Source: Gandjariella thermophila (GTDB taxonomy: Bacteria; Actinomycetota; Actinomycetes; Mycobacteriales; Pseudonocardiaceae). Taken from it: a DNA stretch of 64,000 nucleotides. Under the pieces are notes generated by a model that was not told where the DNA came from, did not search any database, and saw only the letters and a program-made list of their open reading frames with translations. Below are positions 36,514 to 48,426 of the stretch, one piece after another; position 1 is the stretch's first letter, and each line of letters starts with the position of its first letter. The translations under genes and the position numbers were made by a program. The stretch spans positions 62,001-126,000 of the forward strand of contig NZ_BJFL01000005.1 of the NCBI RefSeq assembly GCF_005405885.1, given 5' to 3'.

Positions 36514-37722
36514 ATGGACCGGGTCAGCCTGGATCGCATTCGCGCGGCGCGCAAACTGCTCGCCGACGTGGTTCGGACCACGTCGCTCGCGGACTCCCTG
36601 GTGCTCTCCCAGCTCGCCGGCGGCGACGTCTACCTGAAGTGCGAGAACCTGCAACGCACCGGATCCTTCAAGATCCGCGGGGCGTACGTGCGAATCCACG
36701 GGCTGAGCGCGGCGGAGCGGGCCACCGGGGTGGTCGCCGCCAGCGCCGGGAACCACGCGCAGGGCGTGGCCCTGGCCGCATCCCTGCTGCACACTAGGGC
36801 CACGGTGTTCATGCCGGTCCGCGCCCCGCTCCCGAAACTGGCCGCGACCAGGCAGTACGGCGCCGAGGTGCACCTGCACGGCGCCGTGGTGGACGAAACC
36901 CTGGCCAGGGCGAAGGAGTTCGCCGAGGAGACCGGCGCGGTGTTCATCCACCCCTTCGACCATCCGGACGTGATCGCCGGCCAGGGCACCCTCGGCCTGG
37001 AGATCCTCGACCAGCTTCCGGACGTGGCCACGATCCTGGTGCCCACCGGGGGCGGCGGGCTGCTCGGCGGGATCGCGGCCGCGGTCAAGGCGGTCAAACC
37101 GGAGACCACGGTGGTCGGCGTGCAGGCCGAGCAGGCCGCCGCGTTCCCGCCGTCGCTGGCCGCCGGCCGCCCGGTCCGCCTGGACGCGGTGTACACCATG
37201 GCGGACGGCATCGCCGTCGGTGAACCCGGCGCGATCACCTACGCGCACGTCGCCGGGCTGGCCGACGAGGTGATTACGGTCGGTGAGGAGTCGCTGTCCC
37301 GGGCGGTGCTGCTCTGCCTGGAGCGGGCCAAGCTGGTGGTGGAGCCGGCCGGCGCGGCGGCGGTCGCCGCGATCCTGGACCACCCCGGCCGCTTCACCCC
37401 GCCGGTCGTCGCCGTGCTCTCCGGCGGGAACGTCGACCCGCTGCTCCTGCTGCACATCATCCAGCACGGGATGACCGCTGCCGGCCGCTACCTGGCGATG
37501 CGGCTGCGGATGGCGGACCGGCCCGGCTCGCTGGCCGCGCTGCTCGGCCGGATCAGCGAACTGGGCGCGAACGTGCTGGACGTCGAGCATTCCCGGGTGT
37601 CCGGCGCGCTGGCCCTCGGCGAGGTCGAGGTGGCGCTCAAGCTGGAGACCCGCGGCCCGGAGCACTGCGCCCAGGTCGTGGACACGCTCCGGGCCGCCGA
37701 CTACACCGTCCTGGAACCCTGA
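36514..37722 (+). CDS. ilvA: Threonine ammonia-lyase (threonine dehydratase) with ACT domain
   Basis: 402 residues. PLP Lys53 in TGSFKIRGAY, the SAGNHAQG phosphate loop (about 80) and VPTGGGGLLGG (about 175) are clear. A single C-terminal ACT domain (about 325–400) suits the shorter TdcB-like form. It deaminates threonine to 2-oxobutyrate for isoleucine synthesis or catabolism. ATG 36514 gives the conserved N-terminus; no RBS is seen. Convergent with hppD; a short duplication lies between. Confidence 0.92.
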   Translation: MDRVSLDRIRAARKLLADVVRTTSLADSLVLSQLAGGDVYLKCENLQRTGSFKIRGAYVRIHGLSAAERATGVVAASAGNHAQGVALAASLLHTRATVFMPVRAPLPKLAATRQYGAEVHLHGAVVDETLARAKEFAEETGAVFIHPFDHPDVIAGQGTLGLEILDQLPDVATILVPTGGGGLLGGIAAAVKAVKPETTVVGVQAEQAAAFPPSLAAGRPVRLDAVYTMADGIAVGEPGAITYAHVAGLADEVITVGEESLSRAVLLCLERAKLVVEPAGAAAVAAILDHPGRFTPPVVAVLSGGNVDPLLLLHIIQHGMTAAGRYLAMRLRMADRPGSLAALLGRISELGANVLDVEHSRVSGALALGEVEVALKLETRGPEHCAQVVDTLRAADYTVLEP

Positions 37723-37748
37723 CCGGGACCACCGAGTCCCGAGGATGC

Positions 37749-39055
<1,307 letters not shown>

Positions 39056-39065
39056 CTATGCTGCA

Positions 39066-39102
39066 TGTTGAGCAACAGATGCCATATCAGATGGACAATC
39101 TG
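39066..39102. promoter_or_regulatory. Candidate Lrp operators in the hppD–regulator gap
   Basis: TGTTGAGCAACA (39066–39077) and CAGAT-N5-ATCTG (39088–39102) are two dyads in an AT-rich patch between the divergent starts. They are well placed for binding by the regulator at 39160. Confidence 0.5.
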
Positions 39103-39159
39103 CTCAGTGTGAGGCGGCCGGCTGGGGTCGTGTTGGTCAGTCTGACCAGGAGGTGTGAC

Positions 39160-39636
39160 GTGGCTGCCACGGAGGGGCCGCTGGACGCTCTTGACGCGCG
39201 GCTGTTGCTGCTGCTGTCCGACGAGCCCCGGCTGGGTGTGCTGGAGTGCTCACGGCGCCTCGGCGTGGCCCGGGGCACCGTGCAGGCCCGGCTGGACCGC
39301 CTGGAGCGGCGCGGTGTGCTGCGCGGGTTCCCGCCCGAACTGGACCTCGGCGCGATGGGCTATGGGCTGACCGCGTTCGCCGTGCTGGAGATCGCGCAGG
39401 GACGGCGGCACGAGGTCGCCGAGCGGTTGGCGGCCATCGACGAGGTGTGCGAGGTGCACGCCACCACCGGCGAGGGCGACCTGCTGGTCCGCATGGTGGC
39501 CCGGTCCAATGCCGACCTGCAGCGGGTGATCGACGAGGTGGTCGACGTGGCCGGTGTGCAGCGCACGTCCACGTCGATCGCGCTGTCCACGCCGGTGCCG
39601 CCGCGGGTCCGCCCGCTGCTGGAACGCCTGCTGTGA
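39160..39636 (+). CDS. Lrp/AsnC family transcriptional regulator, probably of hppD
   Basis: 158 residues: an N-terminal winged helix-turn-helix (LDALDARLLLLL...GVARGTVQARLDRLERRGVL) and a C-terminal RAM/ACT-like effector domain. GTG 39160 follows AGGAGG by five bases; the frame is open upstream but lacks conservation. Divergent position and gap dyads suggest it controls hppD, probably in response to tyrosine or phenylalanine (inference). Confidence 0.88.
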   Translation: MAATEGPLDALDARLLLLLSDEPRLGVLECSRRLGVARGTVQARLDRLERRGVLRGFPPELDLGAMGYGLTAFAVLEIAQGRRHEVAERLAAIDEVCEVHATTGEGDLLVRMVARSNADLQRVIDEVVDVAGVQRTSTSIALSTPVPPRVRPLLERLL

Positions 39637-39666
39637 CCAGGCCGCCGTGCCGGTGGATCAACGAAC

Positions 39667-39703
39667 CCGCGGCCCCGGGCACGCGCGGTGCCGGGGGCCG
39701 CGG
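39667..39703. terminator. Bidirectional terminator hairpin
   Basis: A 16-bp stem with one mismatch (39667–39682 with 39688–39703), between the convergent Lrp and greA genes. Confidence 0.75.
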
Positions 39704-39716
39704 AGATCGTGATGGT

Positions 39717-40205
39717 TCAGCCGCGGTAGGGCTCGGCCTTGATCAGGGTGACCTTCATGCTCGCCCCGTTGGGCAGTTCGTACTCGCGGGACTCGCCCTC
39801 CTTGGCGCCGAGCAACGCCTTGCCCAGCGGGGAGTTCGGTGAGTACACCTCGATCCCGCCGTGCGCGCCTTCCTCGCGGGTGGCCAGCAGGAAGGTCTCG
39901 GTCTCCTCGTCATCCTCGTAGCGAACCGTGAGCACCATGCCCGGCTCGGCGACCCCGCTGTTCTCCGGCGCCTCGCCCACCTTGGCGTTGCGCAGCAGCT
40001 CCTGCAGTTGCCGGATGCGAGCCTCCTGCTTGCCCTGCTCCTCACGAGCGGCGTGGTAGCCGCCGTTCTCCCGCAGGTCGCCCTCCTCGCGGCGGGCGTT
40101 GATCTCCGCGGCGATGACCGGGCGATTCGCGATCAACTCGTCCAGCTCGTGCTTGAGCCGGTCGTGGGCCTCCTGGGTCAGCCAGGTCACCTGGGTCTCG
40201 CTCAC
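39717..40205 (-). CDS. greA: Transcription elongation factor GreA
   Basis: 162 residues: N-terminal coiled coil (about 8–75, [24 protein letters not shown]) with the acidic tip, and C-terminal FKBP-like domain ([13 protein letters not shown]). It rescues backtracked RNA polymerase by stimulating transcript cleavage. GTG 40205 behind AAGGAG gives the family start; 44 upstream in-frame residues are not conserved. Order greA–DUF4307–mca matches Rv1080c–Rv1082. Confidence 0.95.
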   Translation of the reverse strand: MSETQVTWLTQEAHDRLKHELDELIANRPVIAAEINARREEGDLRENGGYHAAREEQGKQEARIRQLQELLRNAKVGEAPENSGVAEPGMVLTVRYEDDEETETFLLATREEGAHGGIEVYSPNSPLGKALLGAKEGESREYELPNGASMKVTLIKAEPYRG

Positions 40206-40282
40206 GGTCACCAACTCCTTGCGTGTCACTGCAGGCCCGCGGGCTGCGGGCCGGCTTTTCCCAACCGTCAGGCCAGGAACGG

Positions 40283-40309
40283 AAAAACACGGCCCACGAC
40301 GGGGCCGTG
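40283..40309 (-). terminator. Rho-independent terminator downstream of DUF4307
   Basis: On the minus strand CACGGCCC/GGGCCGTG (40309–40288) is followed by TTTTT (40287–40283). It separates the DUF4307 gene from greA; stems with a clear U-tract are uncommon in this genome. Confidence 0.7.
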
Positions 40310-40385
40310 CTACCCAGCGAGGATAACACGCAGACAACGATCCGTGGCCGGCGTCACGTGCCCCGGACCGTGGACGACCATCAGT

Positions 40386-40823
40386 TCACCCGCTTGGCCG
40401 CGCCTCCTTGGTGAGGTAGCTCGGCACCTGATAGGAGCAGCCGTAGACCTCGCCGGTCACCGGCCGTTTGGACGTGCGCAGCACGGTCGACCGGCTCACC
40501 ACCGTTGCTCCGGCCGGGACCAGGACCTCCTTGCGGCCGACCTCGTCGCCGTCCTGGGAACGGGCCCGCACAAGGCAGTCCGCCGGCCGCTCCGGGTGGT
40601 CGCGGCGCACCTGGAAGTCGATCCGCACCGAGTGGTCGTCCAGTATCTGGAACGCGGTCTGCTCACCCTCGATCGGCTGGCTGCCCAGGTTCTGGTACGC
40701 CACCACGGCGACCACCAGCCCGACCACCACCGCCGCGGCCAGCACCACCCAGTACGCCCAGCGAGGCGGCCGGCGTCCGGCCCGGGAGCCGTACCGATCG
40801 GTCGGCACCTCCCGCTGCGCCAC
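40386..40823 (-). CDS. DUF4307 membrane protein
   Basis: 145 residues: basic N-terminus, one membrane helix (about 22–44) and an extracytoplasmic beta-rich domain with two Cys (ADCLVRARSQDG, VYGCSYQVPSYL). Conserved actinobacterial family without known function, always beside mca and greA (Rv1081c). GTG 40823 follows GAGGAGGCAACC. It diverges from mca. Confidence 0.82.
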   Translation of the reverse strand: MAQREVPTDRYGSRAGRRPPRWAYWVVLAAAVVVGLVVAVVAYQNLGSQPIEGEQTAFQILDDHSVRIDFQVRRDHPERPADCLVRARSQDGDEVGRKEVLVPAGATVVSRSTVLRTSKRPVTGEVYGCSYQVPSYLTKEARPSG

Positions 40824-40998
40824 CGGTTGCCTCCTCACGCGGGGACTCCACGACACGTCGCCGGTCGGGGGGACCCGCCGGAAACTGTCGTACCTCCGGG
40901 AACAATGAGTGCGAGCATCCACGTTGAGTATCCCCGGGACCGGGGGAGATCTCTCGGCGGGGGCCGGCAGACCGGATCACGGAAGGACCGCTTCGGCC

Positions 40999-41883
40999 AT
41001 GGCAGAGCAGCTCCGTCTGATGATGGTGCACGCGCACCCGGACGACGAGTCCAGCAAGGGGGCGGCCACGACCGCCCGCTACGTCGCCGAGGGGCACGAG
41101 GTCGTCGTGGTGACCTGCACCGGTGGCGAGCGGGGCAGCATCCTGAACCCGTCGATGGACCGGCCCGACGTGGCCGCGAACATGGCGGAGATCCGGCGGC
41201 GGGAGATGGCTCGCGCCGCGGAGATCCTCGGCGTGCGGCACCGCTGGTTGGGCTTCGTCGACTCCGGCCTGCCCGAGGGGGACCCGAAGCCGCCGCTGCC
41301 CGAGGGCTGCTTCGCGCTGGTGCCGCTGGAGGAGGCGACCGAGACGCTGGTGCGGGTGGTGCGCGAGCTGCGGCCGCACGTGATGGTCACGTATGACGAG
41401 AACGGCGGCTACCCGCACCCGGACCACATCCGCTGCCACGAGGTCTCGGTGGCGGCCTTCGACGCGGCCGGCGACCCGGAGCGGTTCCCCGACGCCGGCG
41501 AGCCGTGGCAGCCGCTGAAGCTGTACTACTCGCACGGTTTCTCCCGGGCCAAGATGCAGATGTTCCACGACGCGCTGGTGGCCAGGGGCATCGAGTCGCC
41601 GTACGAGGAGTGGCTGGCCCGGTGGTCGGAGGACCGTCCGGACGTGATGGAGCGGGTCACCACCCAGGTGCCCTGCGGCGACTACTTCGCCGTGCGGGAC
41701 GAGGCGCTGCGGGCGCACGAGACACAGATCGACCCCAACAGCCGGTGGTTCGCCGTACCGTTGGAGGTGCAGCAGGAGATCTGGCCGACCGAGGACTACG
41801 AGCTGGCCAGGTCTCTGGTGGACACCACGCTGCCGGAGGACGATCTCTTCGCCGGAGTGCGGGAGAAGGTGAGCGCCGCATGA
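40999..41883 (+). CDS. mca: Mycothiol S-conjugate amidase
   Basis: 294 residues of the LmbE/PIG-L zinc hydrolase family. Zinc motif AHPDDE (12–17), GERGSILNP and HPDH (139–142) are intact. It cleaves mycothiol S-conjugates to a mercapturic acid and GlcN-Ins during detoxification, so the organism makes mycothiol. ATG 40999; its stop overlaps the next gene (ATGA). Confidence 0.94.
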   Translation: MAEQLRLMMVHAHPDDESSKGAATTARYVAEGHEVVVVTCTGGERGSILNPSMDRPDVAANMAEIRRREMARAAEILGVRHRWLGFVDSGLPEGDPKPPLPEGCFALVPLEEATETLVRVVRELRPHVMVTYDENGGYPHPDHIRCHEVSVAAFDAAGDPERFPDAGEPWQPLKLYYSHGFSRAKMQMFHDALVARGIESPYEEWLARWSEDRPDVMERVTTQVPCGDYFAVRDEALRAHETQIDPNSRWFAVPLEVQQEIWPTEDYELARSLVDTTLPEDDLFAGVREKVSAA

Positions 41884-42254
41884 CCGCCTCGATCACGGGC
41901 CTGACCGCCAAGGCGTTGGCGGCTCCGGGCGTGCTGCCGCTGCTGGCGGCGCCGGGCCAACCCGGCGACCCCGGCGGCCAGGGCGAGGACTTCGGCAAGT
42001 CCTCGCCGGTCGGCCTGCTGGTGCTGATCCTGTTCTTCATCGCGGTCGGCTTCCTGGTCCGGTCCATGACCAAGCACCTGCGCAAGGTGCCGGCCAGCTT
42101 CGATGAGCCCACCGACCGGGCCGGCAGGTCCGGCGAGGACGCCGCGCCCGGCGAGCGCGACGAGGCCGGCGGCGACGCCGCCGACCGCGCCGAGGACGGA
42201 TCTCCCGGGCAGGCCCCGGAACACGGCACGGCCAAGCGCCCGCATCGCACCTGA
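41880..42254 (+). CDS. Small single-pass membrane protein coupled to mca
   Basis: 124 residues. One membrane helix (about 43–64, [20 protein letters not shown]), then a conserved [13 protein letters not shown] segment and a disordered acidic tail. It overlaps mca by four bases. The same small protein lies between mca and DUF255 in M. tuberculosis (Rv1083). Function unknown; coupling suggests a link to mycothiol-dependent export or detoxification. Confidence 0.85.
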   Translation: MTASITGLTAKALAAPGVLPLLAAPGQPGDPGGQGEDFGKSSPVGLLVLILFFIAVGFLVRSMTKHLRKVPASFDEPTDRAGRSGEDAAPGERDEAGGDAADRAEDGSPGQAPEHGTAKRPHRT

Positions 42255-42356
42255 CCACCACGCCGCGCGGTACCCGGCCGGGTGCGCAGCGCGGTCGGTC
42301 GGCCACGTCCGGGCACCGTCCGTGCACGGTGCCGACAAGGCTGGGACCCTGAAGAC

Positions 42357-44366
<2,010 letters not shown>

Positions 44367-44602
44367 CCCGCCGCTCGGTCGCGGGCCCTTCCGCCACCGA
44401 CTCGGCCGGCTGGTTACCGGCGCTGAGCCGGCTGCCATCGGGCCGAACGGCCGTTCCCGGCACCCGGCCGGCGTTGCCTGCCCGCTGACGTCGCCTGCCC
44501 GGCGGCTGTCCACCCGCAGCGAACCGGCTACCGACGCGCGGCTGCCCGGCGTAGCGTCTGTATCGGCGTAATCGTGTAATCACCATTTCGGTGGAGGTTG
44601 AT

Positions 44603-45211
44603 ATGCATGGGCGGTTCGTGATGGTCGGCCGCGGCCGACATGGTTGGGGTCCCGGCGGCGGACGCGGCCGAGGCAGGGGCGGTTGGCAGCAGGCCGACCT
44701 TCCGCCCGCGGACGACGCCGCGGCCTGGTTCGCGGGGCGGCTGCCGGACGGCTGGTTCACCGGCCCACCGGAGATCACCGTCGACCGCGAGGAGATCGTG
44801 ATCGTCGGCGAGTTGCCGCCGCTGACCGAGGAGTTCGCCGACGACGCGGCCCGGTCGGCCGCCGAGTCCGGGCGGATCAGCCGGTTCCGCGAGCAGACCC
44901 GGGACGAGCGGATCGAGATCGCGCGGCAGGCCGAGCACCGCTACCAGCGCAAGGTGTCCTGGGGCGCGCGGATCGGCGACACCCAGGAGCTGTTCACCAC
45001 GCAGTCGGTGCCGGTGATGACCCGGCTGCGGCAGCCGGAGCGCCGGGTGCTGGACACGCTGGTCGACGCCGGCGTGGCCCGCTCCCGCTCGGAGGCGCTG
45101 GCCTGGGCGGTCCGCCTGGTCGGCGAGCACGCCGACGCCTGGCTCACCGAACTCCGCGAGGCCATGGCCAAGGTCGACGACCTCCGCTCCCAGGGCCCCG
45201 ACCTCGGCTGA
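44603..45211 (+). CDS. Conserved actinobacterial protein of unknown function, RHH-like C-terminus
   Basis: 202 residues. A Gly/Arg-rich N-terminus (RGRGRG...) precedes a conserved core (WFTGPPEITVDREEIVIVGEL; RFREQTRDERIEIARQAEHR) and a helical C-terminus, RVLDTLVDAGVARSRSEALAW, like ribbon-helix-helix DNA-binding domains. RBS GGTGGAGG before ATG 44603. A GTAATC repeat lies just upstream (44567–44583). Possible DNA-binding protein, unproven. Confidence 0.75.
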   Translation: MHGRFVMVGRGRHGWGPGGGRGRGRGGWQQADLPPADDAAAWFAGRLPDGWFTGPPEITVDREEIVIVGELPPLTEEFADDAARSAAESGRISRFREQTRDERIEIARQAEHRYQRKVSWGARIGDTQELFTTQSVPVMTRLRQPERRVLDTLVDAGVARSRSEALAWAVRLVGEHADAWLTELREAMAKVDDLRSQGPDLG

Positions 45212-45217
45212 GCGTCT

Positions 45218-45254
45218 CCGGTGCCGGGCCGGCGTGCCGCCGCCCCGGCACCGG
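45218..45254. terminator. Bidirectional terminator hairpin
   Basis: CCGGTGCCGGG (45218–45228) pairs perfectly with CCCGGCACCGG (45244–45254) between convergent genes. Confidence 0.75.
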
Positions 45255-45259
45255 ACGCG

Positions 45260-45562
45260 CTACCCGACGCCCTCGACGAAGATCAGCCGGCGGTGCAGCG
45301 CGTCCCGGCGCACCTCGAGCGCCTCCGCGTACTCCGGCGACGCGTACCACTCGCGGGCCCGTGCCATGGTCGGGAACTCCACGATCACCACGCGCCGCTC
45401 CGCCGGCCAGTCGCCCTCCACCACGTCGATCGCGCCACCGCGAACCACGTACCGCCCGCCGTACCTCGCGATCGACGCCTCCGCCAGCGACCGGTACCGG
45501 GCAGCCAACTTCTCGTCCCGGATCTTCACCTCGGACACCACGTACGCGGCCATGGCCGCCAT
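45260..45562 (-). CDS. DUF1330 family protein
   Basis: 100 residues (97 from ATG 45553). Ferredoxin-like dimeric alpha-beta barrel; MAAYVVSEVKIRD, GRYVVRGG and RVVIVEFPTMARAREWYASPEY are the DUF1330 pattern. No enzymatic activity is known. Which of the two ATGs is used is unclear. Confidence 0.82.
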   Translation of the reverse strand: MAAMAAYVVSEVKIRDEKLAARYRSLAEASIARYGGRYVVRGGAIDVVEGDWPAERRVVIVEFPTMARAREWYASPEYAEALEVRRDALHRRLIFVEGVG

Positions 45563-45608
45563 CCTCGCCGATCACCGCCGCCGACGCCGGCAGCGCCCTC
45601 CCACCGCG

Positions 45609-45863
45609 CTACTCGGCGCCGCCCGGATAACCCCGCTCGGGCTTCCACAGTTCCGGCCTCGGGCCGGCGAACTCGTGCACGTAACCGCAGGCGTCGCAGA
45701 TCAGGCCGACCGCCGACTGGTTGGCCCAGCTCAGCCCGAGGAACTCCGCCCCGGTGCTGTTCAGCTTCACCTCGCGCGACCAGAACTCCCGCCCGCCGCA
45801 GACCAGGCAGCGCAGCGGCCGGCCAAGCAGCGTGGCCAGTTTGGGCTTACCGAAGATCCCCAT
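45609..45863 (-). CDS. Small zinc-ribbon protein
   Basis: 84 residues. Two CxxC pairs (CLVCGG near 20, CDACGY near 54) form a zinc ribbon; MGIFGKPK precedes and a Trp/Tyr-containing tail follows. ATG 45863 is chosen for the conserved short start; the open frame upstream is not conserved. It resembles small actinobacterial nucleic-acid-binding-type ribbons; function unknown. Confidence 0.75.
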   Translation of the reverse strand: MGIFGKPKLATLLGRPLRCLVCGGREFWSREVKLNSTGAEFLGLSWANQSAVGLICDACGYVHEFAGPRPELWKPERGYPGGAE

Positions 45864-46095
45864 ACCGGCATCTTCCAGTCCTCGCTGATCCCGGGGAACC
45901 CCCGCCGGTGACTCGGAGACCGCACGCGGGCGGCCAATTCCGCTGCGTGACCGAATACCCCCGGCTCCGGGGCCTACGGCCCTGCCGGGACGCGGCCATG
46001 TGGACCAGCATCGAAGGTGGCCTCGGCGCTGCGCCGGTGAACCGCGTCCCGAGATCGCGCGTTCCCGGCAGGCATCCTCTGGCAAGGAGGCGAGC

Positions 46096-46329
46096 ATGAC
46101 CAGTCACCTGACCAGAGCTGAGCGCGCCACCCGCGGCTGGGTCTCCCCCAAGGAGATCGTGGCCGTGGTCCTGGTGGCCATCGCGCTCACGTTCATCGTG
46201 CAGAACCGCCAGATGATCGGGATTCTCCTGTTCGTCCCGACGGTCTTCGCGCCGCTGTGGGCCGCGTTCGCCGGTGTTCTCGCCGTCGGCCTCGCGGCCG
46301 GCTACCTGCTCGCGCGGCGAGGCCGCTGA
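46096..46329 (+). CDS. LapA-like (DUF1049) small membrane protein
   Basis: 77 residues with two membrane helices (about 18–36 and 45–70) and the motif FIVQNRQMI between them, typical of LapA-domain proteins where xxxQN follows helix 1. AAGGAGG lies before ATG 46096. In other bacteria LapA helps lipopolysaccharide assembly; the actinobacterial role is unknown. Confidence 0.78.
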   Translation: MTSHLTRAERATRGWVSPKEIVAVVLVAIALTFIVQNRQMIGILLFVPTVFAPLWAAFAGVLAVGLAAGYLLARRGR

Positions 46330-46543
46330 TCCGGCACCACGGGCAGCCGATCCGCGTCCTGGTTCGCGGCATACCCGGTGACCAGGACCAAGGACCGGGG
46401 ATCGCCCGCCCAGCCCGCGTACGGACTTCCGGCACCGACCTCCCGGTGCGCGCCGTCCATCCCGCAATCTCCCACGCGAAACGCGCTTCGATCGTCCGCT
46501 TCGGACGGTTGCCGAAGCTACGGCCCGGAGGTGGAGACGGGCG

Positions 46544-46678
46544 TCAACCGGAGTCGCCGAAGAAGGCGGCGGCGCGGCGCCCCATCTCCTCGGCCGAGAC
46601 GTCCTCGATGTGCTGACTGAGTATCCACTGCTGCCCGAACGGTTCCCGGAGCCGCCCGGCGGCACGATGTCCGGCCGG
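46544..46678 (-). pseudogene. C-terminal remnant of a VOC (glyoxalase/PhnB-like) protein
   Basis: On the minus strand, down to TGA 46544–46546, the frame reads GRLREPFGQQWILSQHIEDV then SAEEMGRRAAAFFGDSG. This matches the C-terminus of PhnB-like VOC proteins (RDPFGHxWxLxTHxEDVSPEEMxRR). The upstream 100 or so residues are missing, replaced by the promoter of the next gene. No start codon remains. Confidence 0.7.
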
Positions 46679-46695
46679 AATGACATGATCACCCC

Positions 46696-47118
46696 ATGAG
46701 CACAGCACAGTCTCTGACAGCGCACGAGGTCTTCCACCGCCTGGTAGGCGGTGTGGCTGGGCTTGCCGCCGGGGACATGAGTCAGGTCGAACGGCTCGCC
46801 GCGCTCTACGCGGAGGAGACCTACGTTGAGCATCCCGCGTCGCCGCACGAGATGCCGCCGCTGACCAGCCGCGCGGATCTGCGTCGGCACTTCACCGAGA
46901 TCGCGCAGTGGATCCAGCAGATCGACAACTACCGGGCGGAGCGCGTCACCATCCACGACACGACCGATCCCGAGGTGATCGTGGCGGAGTTCGTCTACAC
47001 CGGCGGTGGCCAGGACGGCGCTTTCGATATCCCGTGTGTGTTCATCATGCGGGTCCGCAACGGCGAGATCGTCTCGTCACGCGACTACTTCGGACCGCGG
47101 ATTCCAGTGTCCGGTTAG
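46696..47118 (+). CDS. SnoaL-like / NTF2-fold protein
   Basis: 140 residues. Cone-shaped NTF2 fold pattern: long N-terminal helix (VFHRLVGGVAGLAAGDMSQ), ALYAEETYVEHP, then TSRADLRRHF and a beta-rich half ending VSSRDYFGPR. Many such proteins bind small ligands or act as isomerases or hydrolases; no catalytic residue can be assigned. ATG 46696 lies close to a CATGAT -10-like hexamer, perhaps leaderless. Confidence 0.8.
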   Translation: MSTAQSLTAHEVFHRLVGGVAGLAAGDMSQVERLAALYAEETYVEHPASPHEMPPLTSRADLRRHFTEIAQWIQQIDNYRAERVTIHDTTDPEVIVAEFVYTGGGQDGAFDIPCVFIMRVRNGEIVSSRDYFGPRIPVSG

Positions 47119-47204
47119 GACTTCGCGGCCGTCGTGAAGTTCCGCGTGTCGCTGGCGCGGAAAACCGTTGCGCTCGCGGGCTTGCGGTCGGGTAGGCATA
47201 CCGC

Positions 47205-47417
47205 ATGGAACTCAGCGTGGCCACGATCCCGGGGCAGATGACGCTCCAACCGGCCTCACCAGCTGACTGCGCCGAGCTGCTCGTTCTGCAGCGGTGCTGC
47301 TGGGTGCAGGAGGCATTACTCAACCAGACTCTGGACATTCCCGCACTGAGGGAAAGCCTGGAAGATGTTGAGGCATGGACGGGGATCTGGTCGGTGTGGT
47401 GTGTTCGTCATAGTGAA
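47205..47417 (+). pseudogene. N-terminal fragment of a GNAT acetyltransferase
   Basis: From ATG 47205 (or 47238) the frame encodes MTLQPASPADCAELLVLQRC, then WVQEAL, LDIPALRESLEDVEAW and a tryptophan-rich strand, the start of a GNAT domain (substrate-side helices). Resemblance ends near 47417; the acetyl-CoA-binding half is missing. It contains a TTA codon (47316–47318), unlike nearby intact genes. Confidence 0.7.
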
Positions 47418-47592
47418 GCCACGAGTACAAACGTGTTCTTAGCTGCTCCCGAAGTGACGGGCCGTCGTCGTGTTGGACCACGCCCGTGCGCCGGCGCGCC
47501 CGGCGGCAGCCGAACGAAGGCCGGCTCGCGTGCCTGCTCGAGCGTGGCGCCTTGGGCCTGAGGGACGGCCGGATGGAGACGACATCCGCCGA

Positions 47593-48273
47593 TCAGGGGT
47601 AGAGGGCGAACCAGATGGCGATGTAGTGGCAGACGGCGGCCAGCACGGTGGCGGCGTGGAAGAACTCGTGGTAGCCGAACAGCTGCGGCCATGGGTCGGG
47701 CCAGCGGGTGGCGTAGAAGACGGCGCCCGCGGTGTAGAGGGCACCGCCGACCAGGAGCAGCACGAGGGCCGCGACGCCGGCGTGGTGGAGCAGGTCCGGC
47801 AGTACGAACGCGGCGACCCAGCCGAGCGCGACGTAGATCGGCACGCCGAGCCAGCGCGGGGCGCGCGGCCAGACCAGCTTGAGGATCATGCCGGCGGCCG
47901 CGCCGCCCCAGACCACGGCGAGCACCACGGTGCCGGTGGAGGGGGGCATCGCCAGCGTGGCGAACGGGGTGTACGTGCCCGCGATGAAGACGAAGATCAT
48001 CGAGTGGTCGAGCCGCTTCATCCACATCCGGGCGCGGACGCTCACCCAGGTCCGCCGGTGGTAGAGCGCGCTCACGCCGAACAGGCCGAGCACGGTGGCC
48101 GCGTAGACGGATGTGGCCACCGCGGCGGTGGCGGAGACGGTGGTCGCCGCCAGCACGATCAGCGTGGCGCCGGTGACCACGGAGACGACGAACGACCAGA
48201 AGTGCAGCCACCCGCGCATCCTCGGCTTGGTCACCGCCGCGGAGGGTCGGGTGAGAGGTGCGGGTGCGCTCAC
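47593..48273 (-). CDS. Hemolysin III / TrhA-family membrane protein
   Basis: 226 residues, seven membrane helices. Family motifs with conserved His: SALYHRRTW, RLDHSMIFVFIAGTYTP and YHEFFHAATV...CHYIAIW. These resemble PAQR/adiponectin-receptor metal sites; bacterial members influence membrane lipid fluidity. GTG 48273. Position before the prenyl transferase matches Rv1085c–Rv1086. Confidence 0.9.
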   Translation of the reverse strand: MSAPAPLTRPSAAVTKPRMRGWLHFWSFVVSVVTGATLIVLAATTVSATAAVATSVYAATVLGLFGVSALYHRRTWVSVRARMWMKRLDHSMIFVFIAGTYTPFATLAMPPSTGTVVLAVVWGGAAAGMILKLVWPRAPRWLGVPIYVALGWVAAFVLPDLLHHAGVAALVLLLVGGALYTAGAVFYATRWPDPWPQLFGYHEFFHAATVLAAVCHYIAIWFALYP

Positions 48274-48426
48274 GGTAGCGAGGCTACGTCACCCTCGGTT
48301 GCCAGCCGGCCATGCTGTGCTCCGGTGCACAGCTCAATCCTCCTGATGGTGCACGGGATTACGCTGCGCAGCCACGCCGCCGGGCAGGCGGTCGTTACCG
48401 GCTGAATCGGCGTACGCTGCCGGAAC

